A stretch of 64,000 nt of DNA from Haemophilus paracuniculus (GCF_002015115.1 NZ_MUYA01000007.1:62001-126000); one strand, 5' to 3'. Counted from the stretch's first letter, positions 17,647-29,228 are shown. A program made the numbers and translations. Notes: generated by a model not told the origin, from the letters alone.

Positions 17647-17692
17647 CAAGCGGTGGAATAACGAAAATTTTTGAAAATCCGACCGCTTGCTA
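17647..17692. repeat. Inverted pair of uptake signal sequences
   Basis: CAAGCGGT begins at 17648 and its inverse ACCGCTTG ends at 17689, flanking an A/T-rich centre. They form a long imperfect hairpin 3' of the small membrane protein gene. It follows the Apl-type uptake signal with its AT tail and may help end transcription. Confidence 0.7.
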
Positions 17693-17693
17693 T

Positions 17694-17725
17694 AAAAAAA
17701 ACCTAGCAAATCTGCTAGGTTTTTT
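17694..17725. terminator. Terminator of lysC (bidirectional)
   Basis: An ACCTAGCA/TGCTAGGT stem with loop AATC and A/T runs on both sides, directly beyond the lysC stop. Confidence 0.93.
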
Positions 17726-17737
17726 GTTGGTTAGGGT

Positions 17738-19090
17738 TTATTCAAATAGCCCTTGATGTAATGATCGAACGATGTCGTCAGCATCCGAGCTTTTGACGAG
17801 GGTGCAGACGTTGTTGGTGCTGGCACCGTAGCTGATGAGGCGGATGTTGTAAGGTTCAAGCTGTTGGAACAGTTGTTTGGCAACGCCTGATTGGGTGTGT
17901 AAGTTGTTACCAATGATTGCCACGAGGGCGAGGTCGTGTTCCACTTGAACGTGGCAGTATTCGTTTAATTCATCGAGTAACGCTTGCGAGAGCATATCCG
18001 CACCCGATGAAGCCGAGCCTGTTTTATCTAAGGTTAGGGCGATGCTCACTTCGGATGTGGTAATCACATCAACCGAAATTTTGTGTTTTGCCAAAATCGC
18101 AAACACATTCGCCAAAAAGCCTTGTGCGTGTAGCATACTCAGGCTTGAAAGGGTGAGTAAAATTTGGTTGCGGCGTAACGCAATCGCACGGAAAGTTGGG
18201 CGTGGTTGTGGATCACGAGTTACCCAAGTGCCACCTTGCTCTGGGGCTTTGCTTGATCCCACATAAACAGGAATGTTACTTCTCACCGCTGGCAGTAAGG
18301 TGGCTGGGTGTAATACTTTCGCCCCGAAGGTTGCCATTTCCGCGGCTTCGTTAAAGCTCATTGTGTCAATGCGTTTCGCATTTGGGGCAACGCGAGGGTC
18401 GGTGGTGTAAATGCCTGGTACGTCCGTCCAAATCAGCACATCATTGGCATTTAACACTTCCGCAAGTAAAGCGGCAGAGTAGTCGCTACCGCCACGCCCT
18501 AGGGTGGTGGTTTTCCCCTCATCATCACGCCCGATAAAACCTTGGGTGATCGCAATTTTGCCCTCGGCAATTAGCGGTTTTAAAATTGCGTCAGCTTGTT
18601 GTTGGGTTTTTTCATCGTTCGGGGCAGCTTTACCGTAGTGGTTATCGGTGGCGACAATTTCTCGCACGTCTAACCAAACCGCAGGGTAGCCACGTTCGTT
18701 TAAGAGTTGGGTGAAGATTTTGGTGGACATCATTTCGCCGTGGGAAATCAATTCGTCCGAAAGTGCCGCAGAAGTCGCAAGGCTTGCCGATTCCGCTAAG
18801 GCTTCGATATGTTGCAACAAGCGGTCGATTTCCGCTGAAACTTCGTCTTGTTGCTGTAATTTTTCGATGATGTTGTATTGAATGGTGCGTACCGCAGCGA
18901 GGATTTCATCTCTGCGTTCTTTTTCACAACCGTTTGCCAATTCCACGAGGAAATTCGTTACCCCAGCCGATGCCGACAATACCACCACACGGGTATTTGG
19001 ATCTGCCATAACAATGTTTGCACAGGCTGTCATTGCATCAAAATTTGCAACGCTTGTCCCACCGAATTTTGCCACAGAAAGATGTGCCAT
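17738..19090 (-). CDS. lysC: Lysine-sensitive aspartate kinase (aspartokinase III)
   Basis: 450 residues starting MAHLSVAKFGGTSVANFDAM, close to the 449 of E. coli LysC. The amino-acid kinase domain (about 1-285) has KFGGTS, SDELISHGEMMS, TLGRGGSDYSAALLAE and DVPGIYTTDPR. Two ACT domains (about 305-450), where lysine binds for feedback inhibition, follow. The enzyme makes aspartyl phosphate, the first step to lysine, threonine and methionine. I chose the ATG at 19090, which is preceded by AAGGAAC. The long leader carries a lysine riboswitch, so expression should fall when lysine is plentiful. Confidence 0.96.
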   Translation of the reverse strand: MAHLSVAKFGGTSVANFDAMTACANIVMADPNTRVVVLSASAGVTNFLVELANGCEKERRDEILAAVRTIQYNIIEKLQQQDEVSAEIDRLLQHIEALAESASLATSAALSDELISHGEMMSTKIFTQLLNERGYPAVWLDVREIVATDNHYGKAAPNDEKTQQQADAILKPLIAEGKIAITQGFIGRDDEGKTTTLGRGGSDYSAALLAEVLNANDVLIWTDVPGIYTTDPRVAPNAKRIDTMSFNEAAEMATFGAKVLHPATLLPAVRSNIPVYVGSSKAPEQGGTWVTRDPQPRPTFRAIALRRNQILLTLSSLSMLHAQGFLANVFAILAKHKISVDVITTSEVSIALTLDKTGSASSGADMLSQALLDELNEYCHVQVEHDLALVAIIGNNLHTQSGVAKQLFQQLEPYNIRLISYGASTNNVCTLVKSSDADDIVRSLHQGLFE

Positions 19091-19193
19091 AAGTTTGTTC
19101 CTTGAAAGATAGATAGTTGTAGTCAGAGTGGACATTCGTGAAAGGAAATTGATAGATTATCGGTTGAGAAAAGATAATCATTTCAGAGCACTC

Positions 19194-19226
19194 CATTTGA
19201 ATTTGGCGGTTGCCGTCATTCAAATG
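19194..19226 (-). promoter_or_regulatory. Hairpin at the 3' edge of the lysine riboswitch
   Basis: CATTTGAA (19194-19201) pairs perfectly with TTCAAATG (19219-19226), enclosing a second small stem GGC/GCC (19205-19214). It overlaps the 3' end of the aptamer by a few bases, so it could exclude closure of the aptamer's P1 helix and act as the switching element of the expression platform. There is no T run here, so translational control is more likely than termination. Confidence 0.5.
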
Positions 19227-19372
19227 ACAGCTGATAGGATTCAACCTGATTCAGCCGATGTTCATTCCAGTCTAGTGAATTCACACCTCGGCAAGCACTC
19301 CCATCACTTATCATCAATAGCCCTAGTTGCCTCCGATAAGTTGCCTGAGTGTTGCACCTCTCCCGCAATGGC
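19215..19372 (-). promoter_or_regulatory. Lysine riboswitch (L box) of lysC
   Basis: Read leftward, the leader contains the L-box landmarks in order: AGAGGTGC (19354-19361), GGAGGCAACTAG, GGGAGTGCTTGCCGAGGTG, the ATCGGC that closes the P4 arm (near 19254-19259), GGTTGAATCC and a final CTGTC. These line up with the E. coli lysC leader as I remember it (AGAGGCGCG, GGAGGAGCCAG, GGTGCATCGCCGAGGTG, CATCGGCT, GGCTGAATCCCC, GTTGTC). The boundaries are approximate. It sits directly downstream of the lysC promoter and about 130 bases before the start codon. Confidence 0.88.
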
Positions 19373-19412
19373 GATGCCATTACTTTCTTTCAAAACCTGA
19401 AAGACGAGGGGG

Positions 19413-19441
19413 AAAATATGATTTTCTCGGCAGGGTGTCAA
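19413..19441 (-). promoter_or_regulatory. lysC promoter
   Basis: On the leftward strand TTGACA (19441-19436) is followed by a 17-base spacer and TATTTT (19418-19413). A perfect -35 and ideal spacing place transcription start near 19406, just before the riboswitch. Confidence 0.82.
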
Positions 19442-19497
19442 ATGTTATTTTACACACCCGAGCAGATTGGCGAGAGATTGAGCGGTTTTGATTATTT

Positions 19498-19676
19498 CTA
19501 CTTTTCTTTGCTTCGCCAAAGAAAAGTAGCAAAAGAAAGGCGACCCCGAACATTTTGCTTTTGTCTCGCTTGTTTCTAATTTCTGCGAACGATTTGTAAA
19601 CTCGCTTGCTTCGCAAGCTCAGACAGTACAAATCGTTCTTGAAATTGACGAAACTGCTCAACGCAAAATGACGGGG
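19498..19676. repeat. Nested palindromic element upstream of lysC
   Basis: Three inverted repeats lie in 180 bases. First, CTACTTTTCTTTG (19498-19510) and its perfect complement (19517-19529). Second, an outer imperfect pair, CCCCGAACATTTTGC (19544-19558) and GCAAAATGACGGGG (19663-19676). Third, inside it, the perfect 12-bp pair GAACGATTTGTA (19587-19598) / TACAAATCGTTC (19627-19638), which itself encloses GCTTGC-TTC-GCAAGC (19604-19618). No credible gene is present. The first hairpin resembles a 'CTTTGCTTCGCCAAAG' repeat that I recall near genes in several gammaproteobacteria. It could be a dispersed repeat, but only one copy is in this window. Confidence 0.7.
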
Positions 19677-19759
19677 AATTTTATTCGAGCAAGAATGGAA
19701 ATTCTCTAAAAAATTACCGCTTGTAGCCCCCTTCCCATGCAGCGAGGGAAGATCATTTG

Positions 19760-19801
19760 GCAAGCGGTAGGATTTCCCGAAATTTTAATCCCACCGCTTG
19801 C
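19760..19801 (-). terminator. Inverted uptake-signal pair at the end of the second LysR gene
   Basis: GCAAGCGGTAGGATT faces AATCCCACCGCTTGC nearly symmetrically around an AT-rich centre, eight bases beyond the 3' end of the LysR gene at 19810. It forms a strong hairpin and is a likely terminator, though its T run is poor. Confidence 0.65.
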
Positions 19802-19809
19802 ATTCCTCA

Positions 19810-20694
19810 TTATTCATTCGCCCTCAAAATCAACGGAGTTAAGTAATCGATCAGCACCTTGACTTTGGGAGAAAGATAGCGGCGGTTGGGGTAGAGTAGG
19901 CTGATGTCGAACGGTTGTTGAGCGTGGTCGGGTAGGATTTGCACCAACTCGCCAGTGGCTAACGCAGGGGCGATGAGGAACAGCGGCAGGTTGGCGATGC
20001 CGAGTCCGTTTTTGGTCATTTGCACGAGGCTGGTGCCGTTGTTGCTTTGAATGTTGGCGGTTGGTTTGTATTTGAGGGTTTGCCCCTGATGTTGAAACTG
20101 CCATTGGCTATGCCGTTCATACACGATAAAACGATGATTTTCCAACTCGGCGAGGCTGGTCGGCGTGCCGAATTGAGCGAGGTAAGCAGGGGAAGCTACT
20201 AGCAAATGGTGCGATTGTGCCACCCGTTTGGCGATGATTGAGCTATCTTCCAACTGCCCGATGCGTAACACCAAATCAAAACCGTCCGCCACCATATCCA
20301 CCCGTCTGTCGCTAAAATCCAAATCGAGTTGCAAATTTGGGTAGGTGGCGAAAAATTGATCCAAATATGGCACGATAAAACGAATCCCAAAATCAATCGG
20401 CAACGAAATTTTGAGCTTGCCGTGCAGGGTGGAAGTGATGTTGCTTACGCAAGATTCCGCCTCTTGCAGTTCATTTAAAATCGGCAAACAGCGTTCATAA
20501 TAGAGCATTCCTGCTTCGGTGGGCGAGATTTTACGGGTGGTGCGGTTTAGTAGCCGCACATTTAACGATTCTTCAAGCTGGGCGATCAATTTGGTCGCCA
20601 TTGCGTTGGAAATTTGTTCAAGTTCCGCCGCTTGTTTGAAACTTTGGGTTTCAATTATCCGACAAAATAAACTGATTGCGTTGAGTTTGTTCAT
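19810..20694 (-). CDS. LysR-family transcriptional regulator
   Basis: 294 residues starting MNKLNAISLFCRIIETQSFK. Winged helix-turn-helix at about 1-60 (AAELEQISNAMATKLIAQLEESLNVRLLNRTTR), then the effector-binding domain at about 90-294. The RLLNRTTRKISPTEAGMLYYERC stretch places it in the large AaeR/DmlR-like subgroup. It is divergent from topA across 127 bases and has no obvious metabolic partner next to it, so the target is unknown. The 3' end is closed by an uptake-signal hairpin. Confidence 0.9.
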   Translation of the reverse strand: MNKLNAISLFCRIIETQSFKQAAELEQISNAMATKLIAQLEESLNVRLLNRTTRKISPTEAGMLYYERCLPILNELQEAESCVSNITSTLHGKLKISLPIDFGIRFIVPYLDQFFATYPNLQLDLDFSDRRVDMVADGFDLVLRIGQLEDSSIIAKRVAQSHHLLVASPAYLAQFGTPTSLAELENHRFIVYERHSQWQFQHQGQTLKYKPTANIQSNNGTSLVQMTKNGLGIANLPLFLIAPALATGELVQILPDHAQQPFDISLLYPNRRYLSPKVKVLIDYLTPLILRANE

Positions 20695-20821
20695 TTTCTT
20701 TCTTCTTTATATTGTATTTTTTGTTGGCTCTTGTTATCGTAAAAATAACATCGTGTAAAATCAACCAAAATGAAATAATCTGCCGATTATTTCATCTATT
20801 ATTCAAAATTAGGGAATACTA

Positions 20822-23431
20822 ATGGGTAAATCGTTAGTGATTGTGGAATCGCCAGCCAAAGCGAAAACCATTAACAAATATCTCGGCTCGGATTTCGTGG
20901 TGAAGTCGAGCGTGGGGCATATTCGTGATCTGCCAACCAGCGGTGGCGAGAGCGAAAAAACCGAAAAAGCCAAACCGATTTCAACCAAAGGAATGTCCGC
21001 CGAGCAGAAAGCCAAAATCAAAGCGGAAAAAGAGCGGACGGCGTTAGTCAAACGTATGGGGATCGACCCGTTCCACGACTGGCAAGCGAATTATCAAATT
21101 TTGCCAGGTAAGGAAAAGGTGGTTTCCGAGCTGAAAAGCCTTGCCAAGAAAGCAGATCACATCTACCTCGCCACCGATTTGGATAGAGAGGGAGAAGCGA
21201 TTGCGTGGCATTTGCGTGAGGTGATCGGCGGCGAGGATGCACGTTTTAGCCGTGTGGTGTTCAACGAAATCACCAAAAATGCGATCAAACAGGCGTTTGA
21301 AAAGCCAGAACAGCTTAATTTAGACCGTGTGAACGCCCAGCAAACTCGCCGATTCTTAGATCGTGTGGTGGGCTTTATGGTGTCGCCGTTACTTTGGAAA
21401 AAAGTGGCGAGAGGCTTGTCCGCAGGGCGTGTGCAGTCCGTTGCTGTAAAATTGTTGGTGGAACGTGAGCGAGAAATCAAGGCGTTCCAACCCGAAGAAT
21501 TTTGGGAAATCCTTGCCAACACGGTGGCGAAAAAGGGAAAACTTCCGCTGGAACTGACCGCTTGCAAGGGCAAAAAATTCACGGCGAAGAACCAAAAACA
21601 AGCCGATGAAGCCGTTAAAGCGTTGCAAGCCAGCGAGTTTGTCGTTACCGAAATCGACAAAAAACCGACTTCGTCCAAAGCGAAAGCCCCATTCATTACC
21701 TCAACCTTACAACAAACCGCCAGCACCCGTTTGGGCTTTGGCGTGAAGAAAACGATGATGTTGGCTCAACGTTTGTACGAAGCGGGCTACATTACCTATA
21801 TGCGTACCGACTCGACCAACCTCAGCCAAGATGCGTTATCAATGGCGAGATCCTACATTGAGAAACAATTCGGGGCGGATTATTTGCCAGCCAAGCCGAA
21901 TTTCTACGCGAGCAAAGAGAAAGCCCAAGAAGCGCACGAGGCGATTCGTCCCTCTGATGTGAACGTGAAAATGGGCGATCTGAAAGGAATGGAAAAGGAC
22001 GCGGAACGCCTCTACGATTTGATTTGGCGACAATTCCTCGCCTGCCAAATGACCCCAGCCCAATACGATTCCACCAGCTTGACCGTAACCGCTGGCGATT
22101 ATGAACTTAAAGCCAAAGGGCGGGTGTTACGCTTTGACGGCTGGACGAGAGCCTTGCCAATTCAAGGCAAAACCGCCGAAGATCAAGAGTTGCCAGAAGT
22201 GAGCCAAAACGAAGTGCTAAAACTGGTGGACGTTGTGCCAAGCCAACATTTCACTAAGCCACCTGCTCGTTTTAGCGAGGCGGCTCTCGTGAAAGAGCTT
22301 GAAAAACGGGGGATTGGGCGACCGTCCACCTATGCGGCGATCATCTCGACCATTCAAGAGCGTGGCTATGTGAAAGTGGAAAATCGCCGTTTCTATGCGG
22401 AAAAAATGGGCGAGATCGTAACCGACCGCTTGAATGAATCCTTTGGCGATTTAATGAACTACGATTTCACCGCCAATATGGAAGACACCCTTGACCAAAT
22501 CGCCTCGGGCAACAGCAACTGGAAAGAGGAATTAAACCGCTTCTTCGCCGATTTTTCCGAGCAATTAACCAAAGCAGAATTGGACGAGTTAGTGGGCGGA
22601 ATGAAGCCAAATCATCTGGTGGAAACGGACATCAACTGCCCGACTTGTGCCAGAAAAATGGCGATTCGCACCGCTTCCACGGGCGTATTCTTAGGCTGTT
22701 CGGGTTACGCATTACCGCCGAAAGAGCGTTGCAAAACGACGCTTAACCTGATTCCAGAGGCGGAATTACTCAACGTGTTGGACGAAGATTCCGAAACCAA
22801 CGCCCTAATGCAACGCAAACGCTGCCCGAAATGCGACACAGCAATGGATAGCTATGTGATCGACCCTGCTCGCAAATTGCACATCTGCGGTAACAACCCA
22901 AATTGTGAGGGGTATCTGATCGAGCAAGGTTCGTTCAAAATCAAAGGCTATGACGGCCCAATTGTGGAATGCGACAAATGCGGGGCGGATATGCACCTCA
23001 AACTGGGGCGATTCGGCAAATATATGGGCTGTACGGCGTGCGATAATACGCGAAAAATCCTCAAAAACGGTGAAGTGGCACCGCCTCGCGAAGAGCCGAT
23101 TGCCTTCCCAGAATTAAAATGCGAAAAAGCCGATGCGTATTTCGTGTTGCGAGACGGGGCAAGCGGTGTGTTTATGTCGGCACACAACTTCCCGAAAGTG
23201 CGAGAAAGCAGAGCGCCGAAAGTGGCGGAACTGGCTCAATATCGTGAACGTCTGCCAGAGAAATTACAATATCTCGCCGACGCCCCAACCCACGATCCAG
23301 AGGGCAACGAAGCGATTATCCGTTTCAGCCGCAAGGAAAAACGCCAATACGTTACCTCTGAGAAAAACGGCAAAGCGACCAAATGGATTGTTGATTACCT
23401 TGACGGACGTTGGGTTGAACGCAAGAAATAA
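20822..23431 (+). CDS. topA: DNA topoisomerase I
   Basis: 869 residues, the length of the E. coli enzyme. The TOPRIM domain begins at once ([20 protein letters not shown]) and carries [15 protein letters not shown]. The catalytic Tyr lies in [13 protein letters not shown] (about 325-330). Three C-terminal four-cysteine zinc ribbons follow ([24 protein letters not shown]), then a basic tail. It relaxes negative supercoils in the cytoplasm. Transcribed alone, it ends at a perfect-palindrome terminator. Confidence 0.98.
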   Translation: MGKSLVIVESPAKAKTINKYLGSDFVVKSSVGHIRDLPTSGGESEKTEKAKPISTKGMSAEQKAKIKAEKERTALVKRMGIDPFHDWQANYQILPGKEKVVSELKSLAKKADHIYLATDLDREGEAIAWHLREVIGGEDARFSRVVFNEITKNAIKQAFEKPEQLNLDRVNAQQTRRFLDRVVGFMVSPLLWKKVARGLSAGRVQSVAVKLLVEREREIKAFQPEEFWEILANTVAKKGKLPLELTACKGKKFTAKNQKQADEAVKALQASEFVVTEIDKKPTSSKAKAPFITSTLQQTASTRLGFGVKKTMMLAQRLYEAGYITYMRTDSTNLSQDALSMARSYIEKQFGADYLPAKPNFYASKEKAQEAHEAIRPSDVNVKMGDLKGMEKDAERLYDLIWRQFLACQMTPAQYDSTSLTVTAGDYELKAKGRVLRFDGWTRALPIQGKTAEDQELPEVSQNEVLKLVDVVPSQHFTKPPARFSEAALVKELEKRGIGRPSTYAAIISTIQERGYVKVENRRFYAEKMGEIVTDRLNESFGDLMNYDFTANMEDTLDQIASGNSNWKEELNRFFADFSEQLTKAELDELVGGMKPNHLVETDINCPTCARKMAIRTASTGVFLGCSGYALPPKERCKTTLNLIPEAELLNVLDEDSETNALMQRKRCPKCDTAMDSYVIDPARKLHICGNNPNCEGYLIEQGSFKIKGYDGPIVECDKCGADMHLKLGRFGKYMGCTACDNTRKILKNGEVAPPREEPIAFPELKCEKADAYFVLRDGASGVFMSAHNFPKVRESRAPKVAELAQYRERLPEKLQYLADAPTHDPEGNEAIIRFSRKEKRQYVTSEKNGKATKWIVDYLDGRWVERKK

Positions 23432-23438
23432 ATTTCAA

Positions 23439-23471
23439 AAAATCCTACCCCTTGCAAGGGGTAGGATTTTT
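23439..23471. terminator. Terminator after topA
   Basis: A perfect palindrome whose 15-base arm AAAATCCTACCCCTT is followed by GC and its complement, with T's after. Confidence 0.93.
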
Positions 23472-23512
23472 ACAAATTTTCACTATCCAATCATCCAGCC
23501 AATCTAAACCAA

Positions 23513-25525
23513 ATGAAACAAAGCAAACCTTTTATTCTACATAGCCCATTCAAGCCCTCTGGCGATCAGCCTTCGGCGATTGCGAAATTAACCGAGGGAT
23601 TGAATGACGGCTTGGCACATCAAACCCTGTTGGGGGTAACGGGATCGGGCAAGACCTTTACCATTGCGAACGTGATCGCCACCCTCAACCGCCCTGCGAT
23701 GTTGCTCGCCCCGAACAAAACGCTGGCGGCACAACTTTACGCCGAGATGAAAGCCTTTTTCCCCGAAAATGCGGTGGAATACTTTGTTTCCTACTACGAT
23801 TATTATCAGCCCGAAGCCTATGTGCCGAGTAGCGACACCTTTATCGAAAAGGACGCCTCGATCAACGAGCAGATCGAGCAAATGCGACTGTCGGCGACCA
23901 AATCGTTCCTCGAACGGCGAGATACGATTGTGGTGGCTTCGGTGTCGGCGATTTACGGATTGGGGGACGTTGATGCCTATATGCAGATGATGTTGCATCT
24001 GCAAGTGGGGGCGATTATCGACCAACGCACTATTCTTTCTCGCCTTGCCGAGTTGCAATACACCCGCAACGATCAGGCGTTCCAGCGTTCCACTTTCCGT
24101 GTGCGGGGCGAAGTGATTGATATTTACCCTGCGGAAAGCGATGAAGTGGCGTTGCGAGTGGAACTCTTTGATGATGAAATCGAAAATTTATCCCTGTTCG
24201 ATCCGCTTACGGGGCATAGTTTAGGCAAAGTGCCTCGCTACACCATTTACCCTAAAACCCACTACGTTACCCCCCGTGAGTGGATTTTGGCGGCGATAGA
24301 GCAGATAAAAACGGAACTTGCTGACCGCCGCACTTATTTCATTCAAGAAAATAAATTGTTGGAAGAGCAACGCCTGACCCAACGCACCCAATTTGACATC
24401 GAAATGATGAACGAGCTGGGCTACTGTTCGGGGATCGAAAACTACTCACGCTACCTTTCGGGGCGGAAAGAGGGCGAGCCACCGCCGACTTTGTTCGATT
24501 ATATGCCGTCAGACGGTTTGCTGATTATTGACGAAAGCCACGTTACCGTGCCGCAAATCGGTGGAATGTATCGTGGCGACCGAGCGAGAAAGGAAACGCT
24601 GGTGCAATATGGCTTCCGCCTGCCGTCTGCGTTGGATAACCGACCGCTTCGCTTTGAGGAATTTGAGCGATTAGCCCCACAAACGATTTACGTTTCCGCC
24701 ACCCCAGGTAATTACGAGTTGGAAAAATCGAACGGCGATGTGGTGGATCAAGTGGTGCGACCAACGGGATTATTAGACCCGATCATCGAAGTTCGCCCCG
24801 TGGCTACGCAGGTGGACGATCTGCTTTCGGAAATTCACAAACGGGTAGCGGTGGACGAGCGAGTGCTGGTTACTACGCTTACCAAAAAAATGGCGGAAGA
24901 TTTAACCGACTATCTGGACGAACACGGCGTGCGGGTGCGTTATCTGCATAGCGACATCGACACCGTTGAGCGGGTGGAAATTATCCACGATTTGCGAATG
25001 GGAATGTTTGACGTGCTGGTTGGGATCAACCTGTTGCGAGAGGGGCTGGATATGCCCGAAGTCTCGCTAGTGGCGATTTTAGATGCAGACAAAGAGGGCT
25101 TTTTGCGGTCGGAACGCTCGCTGATCCAAACCATTGGGCGAGCGGCTCGCAACCTCAACGGCAAAGCGATTCTCTACGGCGACCGCATTACCAACTCAAT
25201 GCAAAAAGCGATCACCGAAACGGAACGCCGCCGCGAGAAACAGCAAAAATACAACGAAGAACACGGCATTGTGCCACAAGCCTTGAACAAAAAAGTGGGC
25301 GAATTACTCGACCTCGGTCAAACGGACAAACCACGCAAAGGCAAGGTGGCAAAAGTTGCCGAAGATCACACCGCTTACAAACCAAAATCTCGTAAGGAAT
25401 TGGAAAAAGAACTCAAATCCCTCGAACAACAAATGCGAGATCTCGCCAAAGATCTCGAATTTGAAAAAGCGGCGGCGGTGAGGGATAAAATCAATAATTT
25501 AAAAAATTTTTTACTTGAATTCTAA
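23513..25525 (+). CDS. uvrB: Excinuclease ABC subunit B
   Basis: 670 residues. Walker [11 protein letters not shown] (41-50), the beta-hairpin region [12 protein letters not shown], the DESHV helicase motif (about 340), helicase motifs V/VI ([22 protein letters not shown]) and a C-terminal UVR domain ([20 protein letters not shown]). It verifies DNA damage handed over by UvrA and recruits UvrC in nucleotide excision repair. No good ribosome site lies ahead of the ATG (CTAAACCAAATG), but the N-terminus fits the family. The stop codon is overlapped by a weak terminator. Confidence 0.98.
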   Translation: MKQSKPFILHSPFKPSGDQPSAIAKLTEGLNDGLAHQTLLGVTGSGKTFTIANVIATLNRPAMLLAPNKTLAAQLYAEMKAFFPENAVEYFVSYYDYYQPEAYVPSSDTFIEKDASINEQIEQMRLSATKSFLERRDTIVVASVSAIYGLGDVDAYMQMMLHLQVGAIIDQRTILSRLAELQYTRNDQAFQRSTFRVRGEVIDIYPAESDEVALRVELFDDEIENLSLFDPLTGHSLGKVPRYTIYPKTHYVTPREWILAAIEQIKTELADRRTYFIQENKLLEEQRLTQRTQFDIEMMNELGYCSGIENYSRYLSGRKEGEPPPTLFDYMPSDGLLIIDESHVTVPQIGGMYRGDRARKETLVQYGFRLPSALDNRPLRFEEFERLAPQTIYVSATPGNYELEKSNGDVVDQVVRPTGLLDPIIEVRPVATQVDDLLSEIHKRVAVDERVLVTTLTKKMAEDLTDYLDEHGVRVRYLHSDIDTVERVEIIHDLRMGMFDVLVGINLLREGLDMPEVSLVAILDADKEGFLRSERSLIQTIGRAARNLNGKAILYGDRITNSMQKAITETERRREKQQKYNEEHGIVPQALNKKVGELLDLGQTDKPRKGKVAKVAEDHTAYKPKSRKELEKELKSLEQQMRDLAKDLEFEKAAAVRDKINNLKNFLLEF

Positions 25526-25574
25526 AAGTAGTTGAAAAAATTTATCCTTATTCTAAAATTCGGACTACTTTTTA
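25524..25574 (+). terminator. Possible terminator after uvrB
   Basis: AAAAGTAGT (25524-25532) pairs perfectly with ACTACTTTT (25564-25572), followed by more T's. The 31-base AT-rich loop makes it weaker than the other terminators here. Confidence 0.45.
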
Positions 25575-25592
25575 CTTAAATGGAGAATTTTT

Positions 25593-25925
25593 ATGGCTTT
25601 AATCAATTGTCCTGAGTGTAACCATCAAGTTAGTGATCAAGCTCTGAAATGCACTTCTTGTGGAAAACAGTTGAAGAAACCTAAAAGAAGTTTTTTAGGT
25701 AAGATAATTAAATGGATTTTCATCTTATTTAATCTATTGATGATCTTTTGGGTAGTTGGTGGTTCAATGTCTGCTGGCGATACAATTAACTCTGCTACAA
25801 GTGAAGCTGCAAAAGCTGGAGCGACAATTGGTGCAGGACTTGGGCTTTCAATGGTATTGGGGTTATGGGTAATTGGGGATATTATTATTGGTATTCTCGT
25901 ATTTTTAACTAGACCAAAATCGTAA
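25593..25925 (+). CDS. Zinc-ribbon membrane protein, unknown function
   Basis: 110 residues. The N-terminus holds a compact zinc ribbon with two CxxC pairs, NCPECNHQ (about 5-12) and CTSCGKQ (about 20-26). A basic stretch (LKKPKRSFLGK) follows, then two hydrophobic segments (about 41-58 and 80-105) separated by a Gly/Ala-rich part. This 'zinc-ribbon domain plus membrane' layout is common among poorly characterised bacterial proteins. A TGGAGA ribosome site precedes the ATG. It lies between uvrB and leuB with terminators on both sides, so it is probably its own unit. I do not assign a function. Confidence 0.75.
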   Translation: MALINCPECNHQVSDQALKCTSCGKQLKKPKRSFLGKIIKWIFILFNLLMIFWVVGGSMSAGDTINSATSEAAKAGATIGAGLGLSMVLGLWVIGDIIIGILVFLTRPKS

Positions 25926-25942
25926 TTAGGTATCAGTTTTCA

Positions 25943-25969
25943 AAGCCCATTGATTTGGGCTTATTTTTT
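25943..25969 (+). terminator. Terminator between the zinc-ribbon gene and leuB
   Basis: A 7-bp stem, AAGCCCA/TGGGCTT, with a six-base loop and ATTTTTTA after it. It ends only 16 bases before the leuB start, so readthrough here would set leuB expression. Confidence 0.8.
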
Positions 25970-25984
25970 ATCAGGAGATTATAA

Positions 25985-27067
<1,083 letters not shown>

Positions 27068-27071
27068 TCAT

Positions 27072-27952
<881 letters not shown>

Positions 27953-27962
27953 GGAAGCGAAA

Positions 27963-29072
27963 ATGGCAAAATTTAACCATATTGAAACGACCTTAGTTCA
28001 GTTAGGCAACCGCACCGACCCTCGCACTGGGGCGGTGGAAACGCCGATTTACCTTTCCACCGCTTACGGGCATAGTGGGGTGGGCGAATCGACAGGCTTT
28101 GACTACACTCGCACCAAAAACCCCACTCGCAGCGTATTAGAGCAGGGGATCGCCGGATTAGAGGGCGGCGATGCAGGTTTTGCTTTGGCTTCGGGAATGG
28201 CGGCAATTCAGTTAATTATGTCGCTGTTTAACGCCCCTGATGAATGGATTATTTCCAGCGATGTTTACGGCGGAACTTACCGCTTGTTGGACTTCTGCCA
28301 CAAAAATAACAACACGGTGAAGCCCGTTTATGTAAACACGGCGGATTTGGCAGCGATTGAACAGGCGATCACCCCAAACACCAAAGCGATTTTTGTCGAA
28401 ACTCCCTCTAATCCATTAATGGAAGAGTGTGATGTGGCGGCAATTTCCAAAATCGCCAAAAAGCATAATTTGCTGTTGATTGTCGATAATACTTTCTTAA
28501 CCCCGATTTTGTTCCGCCCGATTGAACACGGGGCGGATATTGTGGTGCATAGTGCCACCAAATACCTTTCGGGGCATAACGATGTGCTGGCTGGCTTGAT
28601 TGTGGCGAAAGGGCAGAGCCTTTGCGAACGCTTGTTCTATATCCAAAATGGGGCAGGGGCGGTGCTTTCGCCGTTTGATTCTTACTTAGCGGTGCGAGGT
28701 TTGAAAACCCTTGCGTTGCGAGTGGAACGCCACCAAGCGAACGCCACTGAATTAGCAAAATTCCTCGGCGAACAACCGCAAGTGGACAGCGTGCTTTACT
28801 CGGGCAAAGGCGGAATGTTGTCGTTCCGTTTGAAAGACGAAGCGTGGGTGAATCCATTCCTCAAAGCGATCAAGCTAATTACTTTTGCGGAAAGTCTAGG
28901 CGGCACGGAAAGTTTCATCACTTACCCCGCCACCCAAACCCATATGGACATTCCAGAACAAGAACGCATCGCCCGTGGCATTACTAACAACCTACTGCGT
29001 TTTTCGGTGGGTATCGAACACATTGAGGATTTGAAAGCGGACTTGTTGCAAGCTTTTGCTCAGTTGAAATAG
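27963..29072 (+). CDS. metB: Cystathionine gamma-synthase / O-acyl-homoserine sulfhydrylase type
   Basis: 369 residues starting MAKFNHIETTLVQLGNRTDP. It is a PLP enzyme of the Cys/Met-metabolism family; SATKYLSGHNDVLAGL holds the PLP-binding Lys (about 195), preceded by LLIVDNTF. The text is nearly continuous with Bacillus MetI and the Haemophilus HI0086 protein (STAYGHSGVGESTGFDYTRT; SLGGTESFITYPATQTHMDI), so it makes cystathionine or homocysteine from an activated homoserine. Which acyl donor it uses cannot be read from sequence. I moved the start to 27963, preceded by AAGGAAG. It follows dapB closely and is closed by a terminator. Confidence 0.9.
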   Translation: MAKFNHIETTLVQLGNRTDPRTGAVETPIYLSTAYGHSGVGESTGFDYTRTKNPTRSVLEQGIAGLEGGDAGFALASGMAAIQLIMSLFNAPDEWIISSDVYGGTYRLLDFCHKNNNTVKPVYVNTADLAAIEQAITPNTKAIFVETPSNPLMEECDVAAISKIAKKHNLLLIVDNTFLTPILFRPIEHGADIVVHSATKYLSGHNDVLAGLIVAKGQSLCERLFYIQNGAGAVLSPFDSYLAVRGLKTLALRVERHQANATELAKFLGEQPQVDSVLYSGKGGMLSFRLKDEAWVNPFLKAIKLITFAESLGGTESFITYPATQTHMDIPEQERIARGITNNLLRFSVGIEHIEDLKADLLQAFAQLK

Positions 29073-29107
29073 AGCGACAAGCGGTTCGATTTCATCAAAT
29101 TTTTACT

Positions 29108-29132
29108 AAAAGGGAACAAAAGTTCCCTTTTT
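29108..29132 (+). terminator. Terminator after metB
   Basis: A 10-bp perfect stem, AAAAGGGAAC/GTTCCCTTTT, with an AAAA loop and T's following. Confidence 0.93.
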
Positions 29133-29186
29133 GTTTTTCAATTTACAAAAAATCTCAGCAAAACCACCGCTTGGCTATTCCCTTTC

Positions 29187-29228
29187 GTGGTTTTTTCGGC
29201 TAATCTTTCGGCTCTTTTAGGTGGATAG
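29187..29228 (+). other. Possible 13-codon leader peptide upstream of sstT
   Basis: A short frame GTG...TAG encodes about 13 residues with two TCG serine codons (VFSANLSALLGG after the start). It ends inside the stem of the hairpin at 29224-29245. No ribosome site is evident, so this is a weak call, listed because of its position before a serine/threonine transporter gene. Confidence 0.2.

Noticed and set aside
19349-19579. 76-codon frame over the lysC promoter and the palindromic element
   Set aside because: It crosses the riboswitch edge, the promoter and the hairpin repeat; its text comes from the inverted repeat and no ribosome site precedes it.
23588-24058. 156-codon reverse frame inside uvrB
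   Set aside because: Complementary-strand shadow of a conserved ATPase region; no homology recognised.
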